Below, piece by piece: positions 17,035-26,300 of a stretch of 64,000 bases of DNA. Each line of letters opens with the position of its first letter. The first letter of the stretch is position 1. The stretch comes from an uncultured Bacteroidales bacterium (GTDB lineage: Bacteria > Bacteroidota > Bacteroidia > Bacteroidales > UBA932): assembly GCA_900320185.1 (NCBI GenBank), contig ONRD01000018.1, forward strand, positions 1-64,000. Direction: 5' to 3'. The notes under the pieces were generated by a model. The model had not been told where the DNA came from, made no database searches, and saw nothing but the letters and a program-made list of their open reading frames with translations. The translations under genes were made by a program, and so were the position numbers.

Positions 17035-18972
17035 CTACCAACCAGGATTCTGCCAGTCTTCACCGGTGACAGCAAGCATGTTGTTGACTTCACTCAGAGG
17101 AATGGCCACCTTCAGGTACTTGTTGGTGTAGCACTGGCGCTCCTTGATAATGTGGCGGTCATAGGTGTAACCTGTGACGTTGCCTTTGTCGTCGACGTGG
17201 CAGGTGATGTAGGCAGCGGTGACCCAGTGGTCCGTTGCGGAAAGGTCTCCGTCAGGAGTCTGCCAGCGGCGAAGGTCGAAGTAACGGTTGCCTTCGAGGG
17301 CGAACTCGACGCGGCGCTCGTTGCGGATCCTCAGCCTGAGGTCGTTGCCGGTGACGCTTGCAGGGATGCCGGGCATCCCTACGCGTGCACGGACGCGGTT
17401 GGTGAGGGCGCGGGCCTCAGCCTCGTTGCCGCTCTCGAATGCAGCTTCTGCGCAGTTGAGGATGATCTCGGCAAGACGGTAGTCCTTGTGGTCAGCTCCG
17501 GAGAGGGTGAGGTTGGCATGGTCGGAGTTGGGATGGGCGAACTTGCGCTCGTAGTATCCGGTACGGGTGAAGGTACGGCCGTTGATGTTCCAGCCCATGA
17601 TGCCTTCGCACTCGTCGTGGATGGTACCGTTCTGCTCCCAGCGAGCCCAGGTAGCGATGGTACGTGAACCACGCCAGTTGTTGCCCTGTCCCTTGTTCTC
17701 GAATGAGTTGGAGGCAGCTCCCATTCCCCAGGTGCAGTAACGCTTGGAACCGTTGTAGTAGATCGTCGCATAGAAGCGGGGATCGCGGTTGGCGTAGGGG
17801 TTCTGGGGATCGTAGAGGGTGTTCGCGGTGTTGTAGTTGGGCTGCAGGTGCTGCTCGTCGTTGTAAGGCTTTGCAAGATTGAGGACCGGCTGGCCGTCGG
17901 TGGTCTCGTAGGCATCTACGAGTTCCTGGCTGGGGCAGGTTCCTGTCTTGTAACCGCAGATTGCGCCGATGCAGTCGACGTTCGCGACGTCCCATGCTCC
18001 GTTGGCCAGCTGGAAGATGGTTTCCATGTCGGCAGGAGTCTCGGAGACTGCCTGGGAGTTGTTGAAGTACTCGTTGTAGATCTTCGCATACCGGTTGGGC
18101 AGATGTGCGATGTCGGCATCCCAGGTTCCGGGGATGTTGATCTTGTCATAGAGCTTGAAACCGTTCTGCTCGAGGGCGGCGAGGGCAGCCTTGTTGATGT
18201 CGTAGGCTTCCTTCCAGTAGTTGTTGCCTTCGTTGTAGAGGGGGCTTGCTGCGAACAGGCTCATCCTTGACTTGATAGCCCATGCGAGGGACTTGCTCAT
18301 ACGGCGGTTCTCGCCGGCGCTGGTGATCCTGAACGGCATGTCGGGGCAGGCGATGGCATCGTCGCAGTCCTTGATGATGAACTGGACTACGTCGTAGTAG
18401 CTTGCACGCTTGACCTGCGAGAAGTCGTCAGTATAGCTGTAGGGCTCGTCGATGATGGGGAGTCCGCAGCCGAACCAGCTGAGGAGTTCTGCATAGTAGT
18501 AGGCCCTGAGGAGCTTGGCCTCTGCGATCCAGCGGCTGTACTCGCTTGAGCTTCCGACGACTGCGGGATCGGCATACTTGATGAACATCGCGCACTTGCG
18601 GATGCTCTCGAAGTACTTGGTCCAGTATGAGTTCTCCACTGTTCCTCCGACGTCCCACACAGGGTGGGACGAAGCACTGGCAGTTCCGTTGTAGAGGAGG
18701 GCGGAAGCAGCCCAGTTCACGTCGAGGTCGTCAGCATCCCAGGAATCGTCGCACCAGTTGACCGGACCGCGGGTCCAGAAGAAGTACTGGAGGGACTTTG
18801 TAGGGAGATTTGCGTAGCAGGTGTTCAGATAGTACATGGTCTTGTCGTAGTCGGACCAGACCTCCTCAAGGGAGATCTTGCCGTCCGGAGCCTGGTCCAG
18901 GTACTTCGAGCAGGAAGCTGCGCTGAAGGAAAGCAGGATGGCTGCAATCGCAAGATATATCAATTTTTTCAT
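17035..18972 (-). CDS. SusD/RagB family glycan-binding lipoprotein (first pair)
   Basis: A 645-residue SusD-like protein with lipoprotein signal MKKLIYLAIAAILLSFSAASC, a TPR-like N-terminal half (GKISLEEVWSDYDKTMYYLNTCYANLP), the conserved ALTNRVRARVGMPGIP and RNERRVEFALEGNRYFDLRRW motifs, and the terminal TGEDWQNPGW. Three in-frame ATGs (18984, 18978, 18972) lie directly after the susC stop; 18972 is preferred because GGAG stands six to nine bases before it and the signal peptide starts there. It forms the outer-membrane lid of the transporter at 18986. Confidence 0.94.
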   Translation of the reverse strand: MKKLIYLAIAAILLSFSAASCSKYLDQAPDGKISLEEVWSDYDKTMYYLNTCYANLPTKSLQYFFWTRGPVNWCDDSWDADDLDVNWAASALLYNGTASASSHPVWDVGGTVENSYWTKYFESIRKCAMFIKYADPAVVGSSSEYSRWIAEAKLLRAYYYAELLSWFGCGLPIIDEPYSYTDDFSQVKRASYYDVVQFIIKDCDDAIACPDMPFRITSAGENRRMSKSLAWAIKSRMSLFAASPLYNEGNNYWKEAYDINKAALAALEQNGFKLYDKINIPGTWDADIAHLPNRYAKIYNEYFNNSQAVSETPADMETIFQLANGAWDVANVDCIGAICGYKTGTCPSQELVDAYETTDGQPVLNLAKPYNDEQHLQPNYNTANTLYDPQNPYANRDPRFYATIYYNGSKRYCTWGMGAASNSFENKGQGNNWRGSRTIATWARWEQNGTIHDECEGIMGWNINGRTFTRTGYYERKFAHPNSDHANLTLSGADHKDYRLAEIILNCAEAAFESGNEAEARALTNRVRARVGMPGIPASVTGNDLRLRIRNERRVEFALEGNRYFDLRRWQTPDGDLSATDHWVTAAYITCHVDDKGNVTGYTYDRHIIKERQCYTNKYLKVAIPLSEVNNMLAVTGEDWQNPGW

Positions 18973-18985
18973 ATTCATCTCCATT

Positions 18986-21900
18986 TTAGAAGTTGATGTT
19001 GAAACCAAGCATCATGGTCTTGGGAAGCGGGTATCCGATAGGATCGTTCGTCTCAGGATCAAGATGAGTTGCGAAGTGGCACTTCGACCAGTAGTGGAGG
19101 TTCTGTCCGGAGACATAGACCCTCAGGCCCTTGACTCCCACCTTGGTGAACAGCCTTGAAGGAAGGTTGTAACCGATTTCGACGTTCTTCAGACGTACGA
19201 AGCTGCGGTTCTGGATGAAGAAGTCGTTGGCGCGGTGGCTGGTGGACTGACCTGTCGAGAGGGCGGGATAGGTGATCTTTTCACCGTTCTGGTAGCGCTC
19301 GACGGTCCATGCGCTCTTGTGATAGTCGTAGTAGGTACCCTGGTAGATGTACTCGACGACGTTCTGGGAACCGTTGTAGTTCTTTGAGTAGCGGCCAAGT
19401 CCGGAGAACAGGATGTTGAAGTCGAAGTTCTTCAGCTGTGCGCCGATGTTGATACCGAAGTTGATTCCAGGGATGGAGCCGGAGTAGCCGATGGGGCTGA
19501 TATCCTTGTCGTCGATGACACCGTCTCCGGTGACATCCTTGTAGATGAAGTCTCCAACGCGGGGAACTCCGGAGCCGTATGCGGCGACATTTGCCGTGTA
19601 ATCGTCAATCTCTTCCTGGGAAGTGAAGTAGCCGTGTCCGGGAGTATCCCAGTCGATGAGGTAACCCCACTGCTGGCCGAGGCGGAAGCCTTCGGTGCGG
19701 AACGGGTATGCATATTCTTCACCACGGTTGACTTCGTCGTATTCGATGACCTTGTTGTCGTTGAATCCGAAGTTGGTGTTGATGTTGATGCCGTAGTCAC
19801 GGTTGAAGTCATGGCTGTACTTGAACTCGACCTCGAAACCGTGGTTATCGACAACACCCATGTTGACCCTGGGAATGTTGCCCAGTGGAAGTCCCTGGAA
19901 CGAAGGAATGGTCTTCCTTGAGATGAGGATCTGGTCGCGGTTCTCGGTGAAGTAGTCGAAGTTCACGCGGAAATCCTTGAACAGGCCGATCTCGACACCG
20001 AAGTCCTGCTTCTTTGCGAGCTCCCATTTCAGCTCCTTGTTACCGAGGAGGCCTTCGGAAATTGTATGTCCACCAAGACCGGCACCGCCCTGGCCCTGGC
20101 CGCCGCCTACCTGGATGTTGTCCTGATAGAGGAAACGGTCTCCACCCATGGAGTCGTTACCTACCATACCGTAGGAATAACGGAACTTCAACCAGGTGAG
20201 TACAGGGTTGTCCTTGAGGAAGGATTCGTTGGAAGCGATCCAGCCGACTGCTGCGGAAGGGAAGAAACCGAAGCGGTTTGCAGGTGCGAACTGCTCGGAT
20301 CCGTTGTAACCCATGTTGACTTCAGCAAGGTAACGCTCGTCGTAGGAGTAGGTCAGACGGGCTGCTGTACCGATAAGGTTGTAAGGGATGGCAGCGCCTG
20401 AGGACTCCCAGTAGCGGCGGTATGCGGTCACCATTGCGCCGATGTCGCTCTTTCCGAACTTGCGTGCGTAGTTGATGGAAGCCTGTCCGTAGATCACGTA
20501 GTTGGAGCTGCGGCTGTGGCTGAGGCTCAGAGGTGAAGGGTTCTGGGTTGCGAGGGCGTAGGACATCGTGTCGTTGGCGTAGTCGACTAACGGAAGGTAG
20601 AGGGCTACGGTCTTTGCGCCTTCGAGGACACCGATGTTGTAGGTATCGTAAGAAACCTGTGCATTGATGGAGAGACCCTTGGTGATGAGGTTGCTGAGGT
20701 CGTAGTTGAGTGCGAGGGTAGAGTTGAGGTTCTTCTTCGTGTCAGTACGGAAGCCCCTGTAGTTCATACACTCGTAGGCAGGACGGTCCATCCAGGACTG
20801 GTGCACGACTGCTCCGTCGTCAACACCGAATTCGCTGATGGTGGTGGGTCCTATGGAGATAGGGGTGACGCAGGTGGCCTGGTAGATAAGGTCACGCATC
20901 ATCCAGTTCTCGTCGCCACCGTACATTCCGCCGACGCAAGGCATGTTGACATCCTCAGTGTAGGATGCAAGGTTCAGCGAGAGCGTGAAGTCCTTGGTGA
21001 GGTGGAAGTCGATGTTCGAACGGAGGCTGAAACGGTTCATGAAAGACTGGGGGTCGTAACCGAGTTCGTCAACCGACAGGGTCTTGAGGTTACCGTTCTG
21101 GTGGATGTAGCCGATGTTCAGGAAGTAGTTCACATTGTCGGTACCGCCGCTGATGTTTGCACTCAGACGGGACTGGGGGGTGAACCTGCGGAACATCATG
21201 CTGTAGTAGTCGTTGTCGCAGTAGAGATACTCGCGCATCTTCTTGAGCTGTGCGTAGTTCTCCTCGTTTCCGGTCAGGCCGAAGAGAGGGTTCTTGAACT
21301 TCTCGATGAGTTCGTCGCTGTAGGCGGGAATCGATCCGGAGTTCACGAGGGCCTCGTTACGGAGCTGCATGTACTCCCAGGAGTGGGTGCGCTCGGGCTG
21401 GACGGTGAATTCGGAGAAGGACTGGTCGAACGAAATGCTGAGGTTGGGCTTGCCCTTCTCACCGCGGCGGGTCTGGATCAGGATGACACCGTTAGCACCG
21501 CGCACACCGTAGAGACCGGTAGCGGAAGCGTCCTTCAGGACGGAGATGCTCTCGACCTCGTTCATGTCGAGGGTACGGATACCATCGGCACGCTCGACAC
21601 CGTCGACGAGGATCAGAGGGCTCTTGCCGTTGAGGGTCGCAGCACCACGGAGGTACATCGTAGCACCGTCACGTCCAGGCTGACCACCACCGCTCTGCAT
21701 TGAAGTAAGACCGGTGACACGTCCTGCGAGGGCGTTGTCCAGACGGGTCGAGGTGGTCTTGCGCAGTTCGGTCGTGGAGACGGTGGCGATAGCACCGGTC
21801 ACCGTTGCTTTCTTCTGCTGACCGAACGCGACGACGACCGTCTCGTTGAGCACTTCATTGTCGGAAACGAGCTGGACGTTCAGCGGAGACTGGGCTCCGG

Positions 21901-22201
21901 TGAACCTCTGTGTCTTGTAACCGACGCACGAGACGACGACAGTTGCGGATGCAGGTACGTTGTCCAGACGGAAAGTACCATCCACATTCGTCATCGTTCC
22001 ATTGGTGGTACCTTCAACCATGACGGTAACACCAGGGAAAGGCTGGTTGTTCTCATCGACCACCCTACCGGTGACCGTCCTTCCGCGCTGGGCCAGGGCC
22101 AAAGTCCCGGATCCTGCAACAAGGAGGAGGAGAACAGCCGCAATCGCTGCCCTCATCTTGGAAAGGCAGGATGCTGTTAGGATTTTATCGTGTATTTTCA
22201 T
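18986..22201 (-). CDS. SusC/RagA TonB-linked outer membrane protein (first pair)
   Basis: A 1071-residue TonB-dependent transporter: signal peptide, carboxypeptidase-D-like domain (VTGRVVDENNQPFPGVTVMVEGT), TonB-region signature LNETVVVAFGQQKKATVTGAI, plug domain with SISVLKDASATGLYGVRGANGVILI, and a beta-barrel ending in MMLGFNINF. This is the classical SusC form, unlike the second copy in this operon. The gene starts 47 AT-rich bases after rhaT with no promoter box in between, so it is probably read from the rhaB promoter. Confidence 0.95.
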   Translation of the reverse strand: MKIHDKILTASCLSKMRAAIAAVLLLLVAGSGTLALAQRGRTVTGRVVDENNQPFPGVTVMVEGTTNGTMTNVDGTFRLDNVPASATVVVSCVGYKTQRFTGAQSPLNVQLVSDNEVLNETVVVAFGQQKKATVTGAIATVSTTELRKTTSTRLDNALAGRVTGLTSMQSGGGQPGRDGATMYLRGAATLNGKSPLILVDGVERADGIRTLDMNEVESISVLKDASATGLYGVRGANGVILIQTRRGEKGKPNLSISFDQSFSEFTVQPERTHSWEYMQLRNEALVNSGSIPAYSDELIEKFKNPLFGLTGNEENYAQLKKMREYLYCDNDYYSMMFRRFTPQSRLSANISGGTDNVNYFLNIGYIHQNGNLKTLSVDELGYDPQSFMNRFSLRSNIDFHLTKDFTLSLNLASYTEDVNMPCVGGMYGGDENWMMRDLIYQATCVTPISIGPTTISEFGVDDGAVVHQSWMDRPAYECMNYRGFRTDTKKNLNSTLALNYDLSNLITKGLSINAQVSYDTYNIGVLEGAKTVALYLPLVDYANDTMSYALATQNPSPLSLSHSRSSNYVIYGQASINYARKFGKSDIGAMVTAYRRYWESSGAAIPYNLIGTAARLTYSYDERYLAEVNMGYNGSEQFAPANRFGFFPSAAVGWIASNESFLKDNPVLTWLKFRYSYGMVGNDSMGGDRFLYQDNIQVGGGQGQGGAGLGGHTISEGLLGNKELKWELAKKQDFGVEIGLFKDFRVNFDYFTENRDQILISRKTIPSFQGLPLGNIPRVNMGVVDNHGFEVEFKYSHDFNRDYGININTNFGFNDNKVIEYDEVNRGEEYAYPFRTEGFRLGQQWGYLIDWDTPGHGYFTSQEEIDDYTANVAAYGSGVPRVGDFIYKDVTGDGVIDDKDISPIGYSGSIPGINFGINIGAQLKNFDFNILFSGLGRYSKNYNGSQNVVEYIYQGTYYDYHKSAWTVERYQNGEKITYPALSTGQSTSHRANDFFIQNRSFVRLKNVEIGYNLPSRLFTKVGVKGLRVYVSGQNLHYWSKCHFATHLDPETNDPIGYPLPKTMMLGFNINF

Positions 22202-22248
22202 ACAGGAAAAAGTTAAATGGTATATGATAGTATAATATAATAGTATAG

Positions 22249-23394
22249 CTACTCTTCCGCAGGGATTGCTTCAGGAGTCTCCGTCGGGGCGGGAGAACCA
22301 TCTTCAGGTCCGTTCACAGGACTGACCTGTTCGGTCTGCACGGCCTCTGCGGGGACGTCTTTCTCCAATATCTTTGGAAGGAATGTCGAGAATATCAGTA
22401 CAGCCAATCCGCAGATAAGGACTGTAATGGTTTTCTTGTTGCAACCCTTCCATTCCTTCAGGATAATACCCCAGACGTTGCTGAATACGACGTTGAGGGC
22501 CATCAGGATGCAGAAGGCAAGGGTTGTCATGGTCTGGGATTCGGTGAAGAATCCTTTTCCGAGGCTCAGGCCGAAGAACTGGGTGTACCAGAGCAGTCCG
22601 GCAAGGGCGCAGAACAACAAGTTGTTACCCCAGACCTTACCGTTCCTGTAGTCGCTCCAGGTCTTGTTCTTCTGGTTCTGCCACAGGCAATAGCATGCGT
22701 TTGTGACAAATCCGCCGAGAGTGACCAGCAGGGTTGCGGGCAGGGTTCTGAATATCGGAGCGGTTTCTGCGAAATGTATATCCTTTCCGAATTCGAGACC
22801 GACGTTGAAGCAGCCGCTCATGAATCCGGCCAGCAGGGCTATTGCCAGGCCTTTAGGAAAATTGAAATCCTTTACGGCAGCCTTTTTCTCCTCATCGGAA
22901 AGAGTCGAGGATTTCATGCCGCCCGCGATACCTATGATGGCAATTCCGAGGAGCATGACCACGACACCGATGATCACGGCGAATGTAAGGGATTTGAGGG
23001 GTTCCATTTCGGGGAAGAACATGTTCAGGAGCACCGGTCCCATTATGGTTCCGAGTGCGGAACATGTTCCGAGCGCGATCGACTGGCCGAGCGCTACTCC
23101 GAGGTAACGCATGGAGAGACCGAAGGTCAAGCCTCCCACACCCCAGAGAACTCCGAAGAGCACTGTCATCCAGACATTGAATGAAGGGGCGGAAGAGAAC
23201 AGTTCACCAAGCGAATGGCCGGAGGGTACTGCCAGCAGGGCGCCCAGGAGGGGGAATACCAGCCAGGCGAAGATGCCCTGGACAAGCCAGTAGCTCTCCC
23301 AGCTCCATTTCTTGATCTTGTTGATCGGAACGTAGCAGCTCGACTGGCAGAATGCGCCTATCGCGATTATTAATAGTCCCAGGATAATTTTCAT
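22249..23394 (-). CDS. rhaT: L-rhamnose-proton symporter
   Basis: A 381-residue integral membrane protein with about ten hydrophobic segments and the RhaT layout (KIKKWSWESYWLVQGIFAW near the start, GLTFGLSMRYLGVALGQSIALG, WGIILKEWKGCNKKT near the end). It imports L-rhamnose across the inner membrane with protons. The C-terminal 45 residues are a hydrophilic Pro/Glu-rich tail not needed for the fold. It lies 16 bases after rhaA and ahead of two SusC/SusD pairs, linking inner-membrane uptake to outer-membrane glycan capture. Confidence 0.92.
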   Translation of the reverse strand: MKIILGLLIIAIGAFCQSSCYVPINKIKKWSWESYWLVQGIFAWLVFPLLGALLAVPSGHSLGELFSSAPSFNVWMTVLFGVLWGVGGLTFGLSMRYLGVALGQSIALGTCSALGTIMGPVLLNMFFPEMEPLKSLTFAVIIGVVVMLLGIAIIGIAGGMKSSTLSDEEKKAAVKDFNFPKGLAIALLAGFMSGCFNVGLEFGKDIHFAETAPIFRTLPATLLVTLGGFVTNACYCLWQNQKNKTWSDYRNGKVWGNNLLFCALAGLLWYTQFFGLSLGKGFFTESQTMTTLAFCILMALNVVFSNVWGIILKEWKGCNKKTITVLICGLAVLIFSTFLPKILEKDVPAEAVQTEQVSPVNGPEDGSPAPTETPEAIPAEE

Positions 23395-23409
23395 CTCGGA
23401 GAATAATTA

Positions 23410-24660
23410 TTACCTCTTGGAAGTAACTTCCTTCTCGTACTTTTCGATCTCGGGGATGAATTCCTCGCCGACGGGAACTCCGTTCTTGAGGTTGAAGTAG
23501 TCGTAGACGGCGCCGAAAGGCAGGCACTTGGCTTCTTCCAGGAGGGCGAGCCTCTGGAAATACTGGCCCTTGTCTTCGTACTTGCGGAGAGTCTTGAGAG
23601 GCTCGAGGAAGGCCTGCAGGAGGCACTTCTGGGTCGCGCGCGTACCAATAACATAAGCACCGATGCGGTTGATGGATGCATCGAAGTAGTCAAGGCCGAT
23701 GTGGGCCCTGTTGAGGGCGTTCGCGCGGACAAGCTCCTTGAAGAGGTCGAGGGTCTGGTCGTTCATGATGACCACGTGGTCGGAATCCCAGCGGACCGGA
23801 CGAGAGGTGTGGAGCATCAGTTCGGGAACGAAGAGCAGCAGGGAGGAAACCATGTCGCTGATGTTCTCGGTCTGCTCGTAGTGACCGGTGTCGAGGGTGT
23901 ACATGAGCTTGCGTGAAGCGCAATAGCCGGCGACGAAATCGTGGGAGCCGACAGTGTAGCTCTCAAGCCCGATTCCGAAGAGTTTGGCCTCGAGGCAGCT
24001 CTTCATGTGGGGCATCTCCTCTGCGAGGATCGTGTCGAGGGACTCGGCGAAGATCTCGCGGTAGCGCATCCTCTCCACGGTGAGGTCCTTCGATCCGTCA
24101 TGGACCCAGATGTTCATGATGCAAGGATCCTTCTGGTACTTGCCCATGGCCTCCGCGACCTTGCGGCAGCGGATGGTGTGCTCGATCCAGAATTCGCGGA
24201 TCTTCTTGTCGGGATTGGCGAGGCTCAGGTCGCCGCTCATGGGATGGGAGAAGGAAGTGGAGTTGAAGTCGAGCTTGAAGCCGTTCTCCTTGCCCCATTC
24301 CATCCAGCTCTTGAAATGAGCGGGCTCGACCTCGTTGCGGTCGACATGCTTGCCTCCGAAATCGCCGTAGATCTCGTGGATGTTGACGCGCTGCGTCCCT
24401 CCGAGGAGAGTCTTGACGAATTCAAGGTCTGCACGGACTTCGTCGATGTTGCGGGCACGACCGGGATAGTTGCCGGTAGTCTGGATGCCGCCGGAAAGCG
24501 CATCAGCATTCTCGAAACCCATTACATCGTCCGTCTGCCAGCACTGCAGCGAGATAGGAGTCTTCTCCAGCAGGGCGATAGCCTTGTCGGTGTCGACGCC
24601 AAGGGCAGCATAGCGCTCTTTCGCCATCTCGTAGGCCTTTGTAATCTGTTTTTCGTTCAT
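23410..24660 (-). CDS. rhaA: L-rhamnose isomerase
   Basis: A 416-residue TIM-barrel enzyme of the normal family length. Conserved pieces include ISLQCWQTDDVMGFE, GKHVDRNEVEPAHFKSWMEWGKE, the metal-site run LDFNSTSFSHPMSGDLSLANPD, NIWVHDGSKD and YTLDTGHYEQTENISDM. It converts L-rhamnose to L-rhamnulose using divalent metal. It lies between rhaB and rhaT in the same transcription direction. Confidence 0.95.
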   Translation of the reverse strand: MNEKQITKAYEMAKERYAALGVDTDKAIALLEKTPISLQCWQTDDVMGFENADALSGGIQTTGNYPGRARNIDEVRADLEFVKTLLGGTQRVNIHEIYGDFGGKHVDRNEVEPAHFKSWMEWGKENGFKLDFNSTSFSHPMSGDLSLANPDKKIREFWIEHTIRCRKVAEAMGKYQKDPCIMNIWVHDGSKDLTVERMRYREIFAESLDTILAEEMPHMKSCLEAKLFGIGLESYTVGSHDFVAGYCASRKLMYTLDTGHYEQTENISDMVSSLLLFVPELMLHTSRPVRWDSDHVVIMNDQTLDLFKELVRANALNRAHIGLDYFDASINRIGAYVIGTRATQKCLLQAFLEPLKTLRKYEDKGQYFQRLALLEEAKCLPFGAVYDYFNLKNGVPVGEEFIPEIEKYEKEVTSKR

Positions 24661-24704
24661 AATTGTGATTAAAAGTTAAGTGTTTGTGTTGTATCTGTAT
24701 TTTT

Positions 24705-26150
24705 TTATTTCTTGGGATAATATGTCTTCACTTCGATGGAGTTGCCGATGATCCTCCTCATCTCCCAGCGGTCCTTCACAAGGCCGGCGGCCTTTGCCTG
24801 GATCATGATGTTGCCGATGGCGGTGCCTTCGACCGGACCTGCGAACACGGGGATGCCGAGTTCGTCGGCCGTCAGCTGGCTGACAAGCTTGTTGGCGGAT
24901 CCGCCGCCGATCACGTGGAGCTTCTCTATCTTGAATGAAGCGAAACTCTGGAGCATGTCGATCACTTCCTTATACCTCTTGGTAAGGCTGTGGTAGATGC
25001 AGGCTATCATCTCTCCGTCGGTCGCGGGAACCTGCTGGCCGGATTCACGGAGAGCCGCCTTGATCTCGGCGTCCATGTCCTTGGGTGCGGCGAAGCGGGG
25101 GTCGTCGGGATTGATGGTGGAAGGGAAGTCCACAGCTTCGAGACCCATGGCCTCGATCTGGGCGTAGTTGTAGGTCCTTCCTTCCTTCTCCCAGGTCTTG
25201 CGGGACTGCTCGAGCAGCCACATCCCGGTGATGTTCTTGAGGAACCGGGTGGTGCCTTCGATGCCACCTTCGTTGGTTATGTTGTACTCGTAGGACTTGT
25301 CATTGATTATCGGCTGGGCGGATTCTATTCCCATGAGGCTCCAGGTGCCGGAACTCAGGTAGGCGAAATGCTCGTCGGCGGCAGGAATCGATGCGATGGC
25401 CGAAGCCGTGTCGTGTCCTGCCACGGCGATGACCGGGACGCTCTCCATGCCGGTCTCCTTGCAGAGCTCTTCCTTGAGGGTCCCCACCATGGTGCCGGGC
25501 TGCACGATGTCGAGAAGGATCGAGGAGTCGCAGCCGAGGCGGTCCAGGAGGGTCTTGTCGAAACTGCGGGTGCGGGGGTCGATGAGGGCCGAGGTCGAAG
25601 CGTCGGTATATTCACAGACCATCTTCCCGGTGAGGAAGTAGGAGAGCAGGTCGGGCATGAACAGGATTGCCTTGGCATCCTTGATGGGGGAGCCTTCCTC
25701 CTGGTTCTGCGCATAGATCTGGAAGATCGTGTTGAAGTTCATGATCTGCGTGCCGGTGACGTTGTAGAGCTCTTCCTTGGGGATAATCTGGAAAACTTTC
25801 TCGGGGACGCCCTCTGTGTAGGGATCCCTGTAGGCCCTGGGCATTCCGAGGATCTGCCCGTCGGCTCCGATGCAACCGAAATCGACGCCCCAGGTGTCGA
25901 TGCCGATGGAATCGATCTTGACACCCATTCCGGCCACTTTCCTGAGGGCCTCCCTGAAATGGTCGAAGAGCGACTGGATGTCCCAATAGTACTTCCCGTC
26001 GATTTCCTTGACTCCGTTGGGGAATCTGTAGACTTCTTCGGACGTGAGTTTATCCTTTGTAACAGAACCAATTATAGCCCTTCCGCTGGTTGCGCCAAGG
26101 TCGAAGGCCAGGAAATTGTGAGCCACAGGGGCCGCCGTTTCGAGTGTCAT
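24705..26150 (-). CDS. rhaB: Rhamnulokinase
   Basis: A 481-residue FGGY-type sugar kinase: phosphate 1 motif FLAFDLGATSGRAIIG, the substrate region IDTWGVDFGCIGADG, the C-terminal adenosine motif LHVIGGGSANKLVSQLTADELG and GTAIGNIMIQAKA. It phosphorylates L-rhamnulose to rhamnulose 1-phosphate. The start at 26150 (MTLETAAPV) is preferred over a frame opening at 26177, which would begin at the edge of the promoter box. It is the first gene of the rha-Sus operon. The aldolase that should follow (rhaD) is not in the window. Confidence 0.93.
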   Translation of the reverse strand: MTLETAAPVAHNFLAFDLGATSGRAIIGSVTKDKLTSEEVYRFPNGVKEIDGKYYWDIQSLFDHFREALRKVAGMGVKIDSIGIDTWGVDFGCIGADGQILGMPRAYRDPYTEGVPEKVFQIIPKEELYNVTGTQIMNFNTIFQIYAQNQEEGSPIKDAKAILFMPDLLSYFLTGKMVCEYTDASTSALIDPRTRSFDKTLLDRLGCDSSILLDIVQPGTMVGTLKEELCKETGMESVPVIAVAGHDTASAIASIPAADEHFAYLSSGTWSLMGIESAQPIINDKSYEYNITNEGGIEGTTRFLKNITGMWLLEQSRKTWEKEGRTYNYAQIEAMGLEAVDFPSTINPDDPRFAAPKDMDAEIKAALRESGQQVPATDGEMIACIYHSLTKRYKEVIDMLQSFASFKIEKLHVIGGGSANKLVSQLTADELGIPVFAGPVEGTAIGNIMIQAKAAGLVKDRWEMRRIIGNSIEVKTYYPKK

Positions 26151-26178
26151 GATTATGTGATGCTTATTTTTTAACAAA

Positions 26179-26186
26179 CAAATATA
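26179..26186 (-). promoter_or_regulatory. Bacteroidota -7 promoter box for the rha-Sus operon
   Basis: The minus strand reads TATATTTG, matching TAnnTTTG, 28 bases before the rhaB start. It is the only convincing promoter seen for the eight minus-strand genes down to 10511. Confidence 0.7.
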
Positions 26187-26257
26187 ATTAAAATCGCTCC
26201 CATTATGCTAAAAAATATGACAATAGAACTTAGATTTTTGATTTTTGAAAAAATCAT

Positions 26258-26265
26258 TATATTTG
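26258..26265 (+). promoter_or_regulatory. Bacteroidota -7 promoter box for the AraC regulator gene
   Basis: TATATTTG matches TAnnTTTG, 35 bases before the start at 26301. A TTTG at 26237-26240 could be the upstream element, though the 17-base spacing is short. Confidence 0.6.
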
Positions 26266-26300
26266 TAAGCCACAACAAAAATAATAAAAAACTGCGATAA

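Noticed and set aside
22201-22248. AT-rich gap between rhaT and the first susC as a promoter
   Set aside because: It has short direct repeats (TATACTAT) but no TAnnTTTG box on the minus strand. Read-through from the rhaB promoter is simpler.
26151-26300. Riboswitch in front of rhaB
   Set aside because: The promoter box is only 28 bases before the start, leaving no room for a structured leader.
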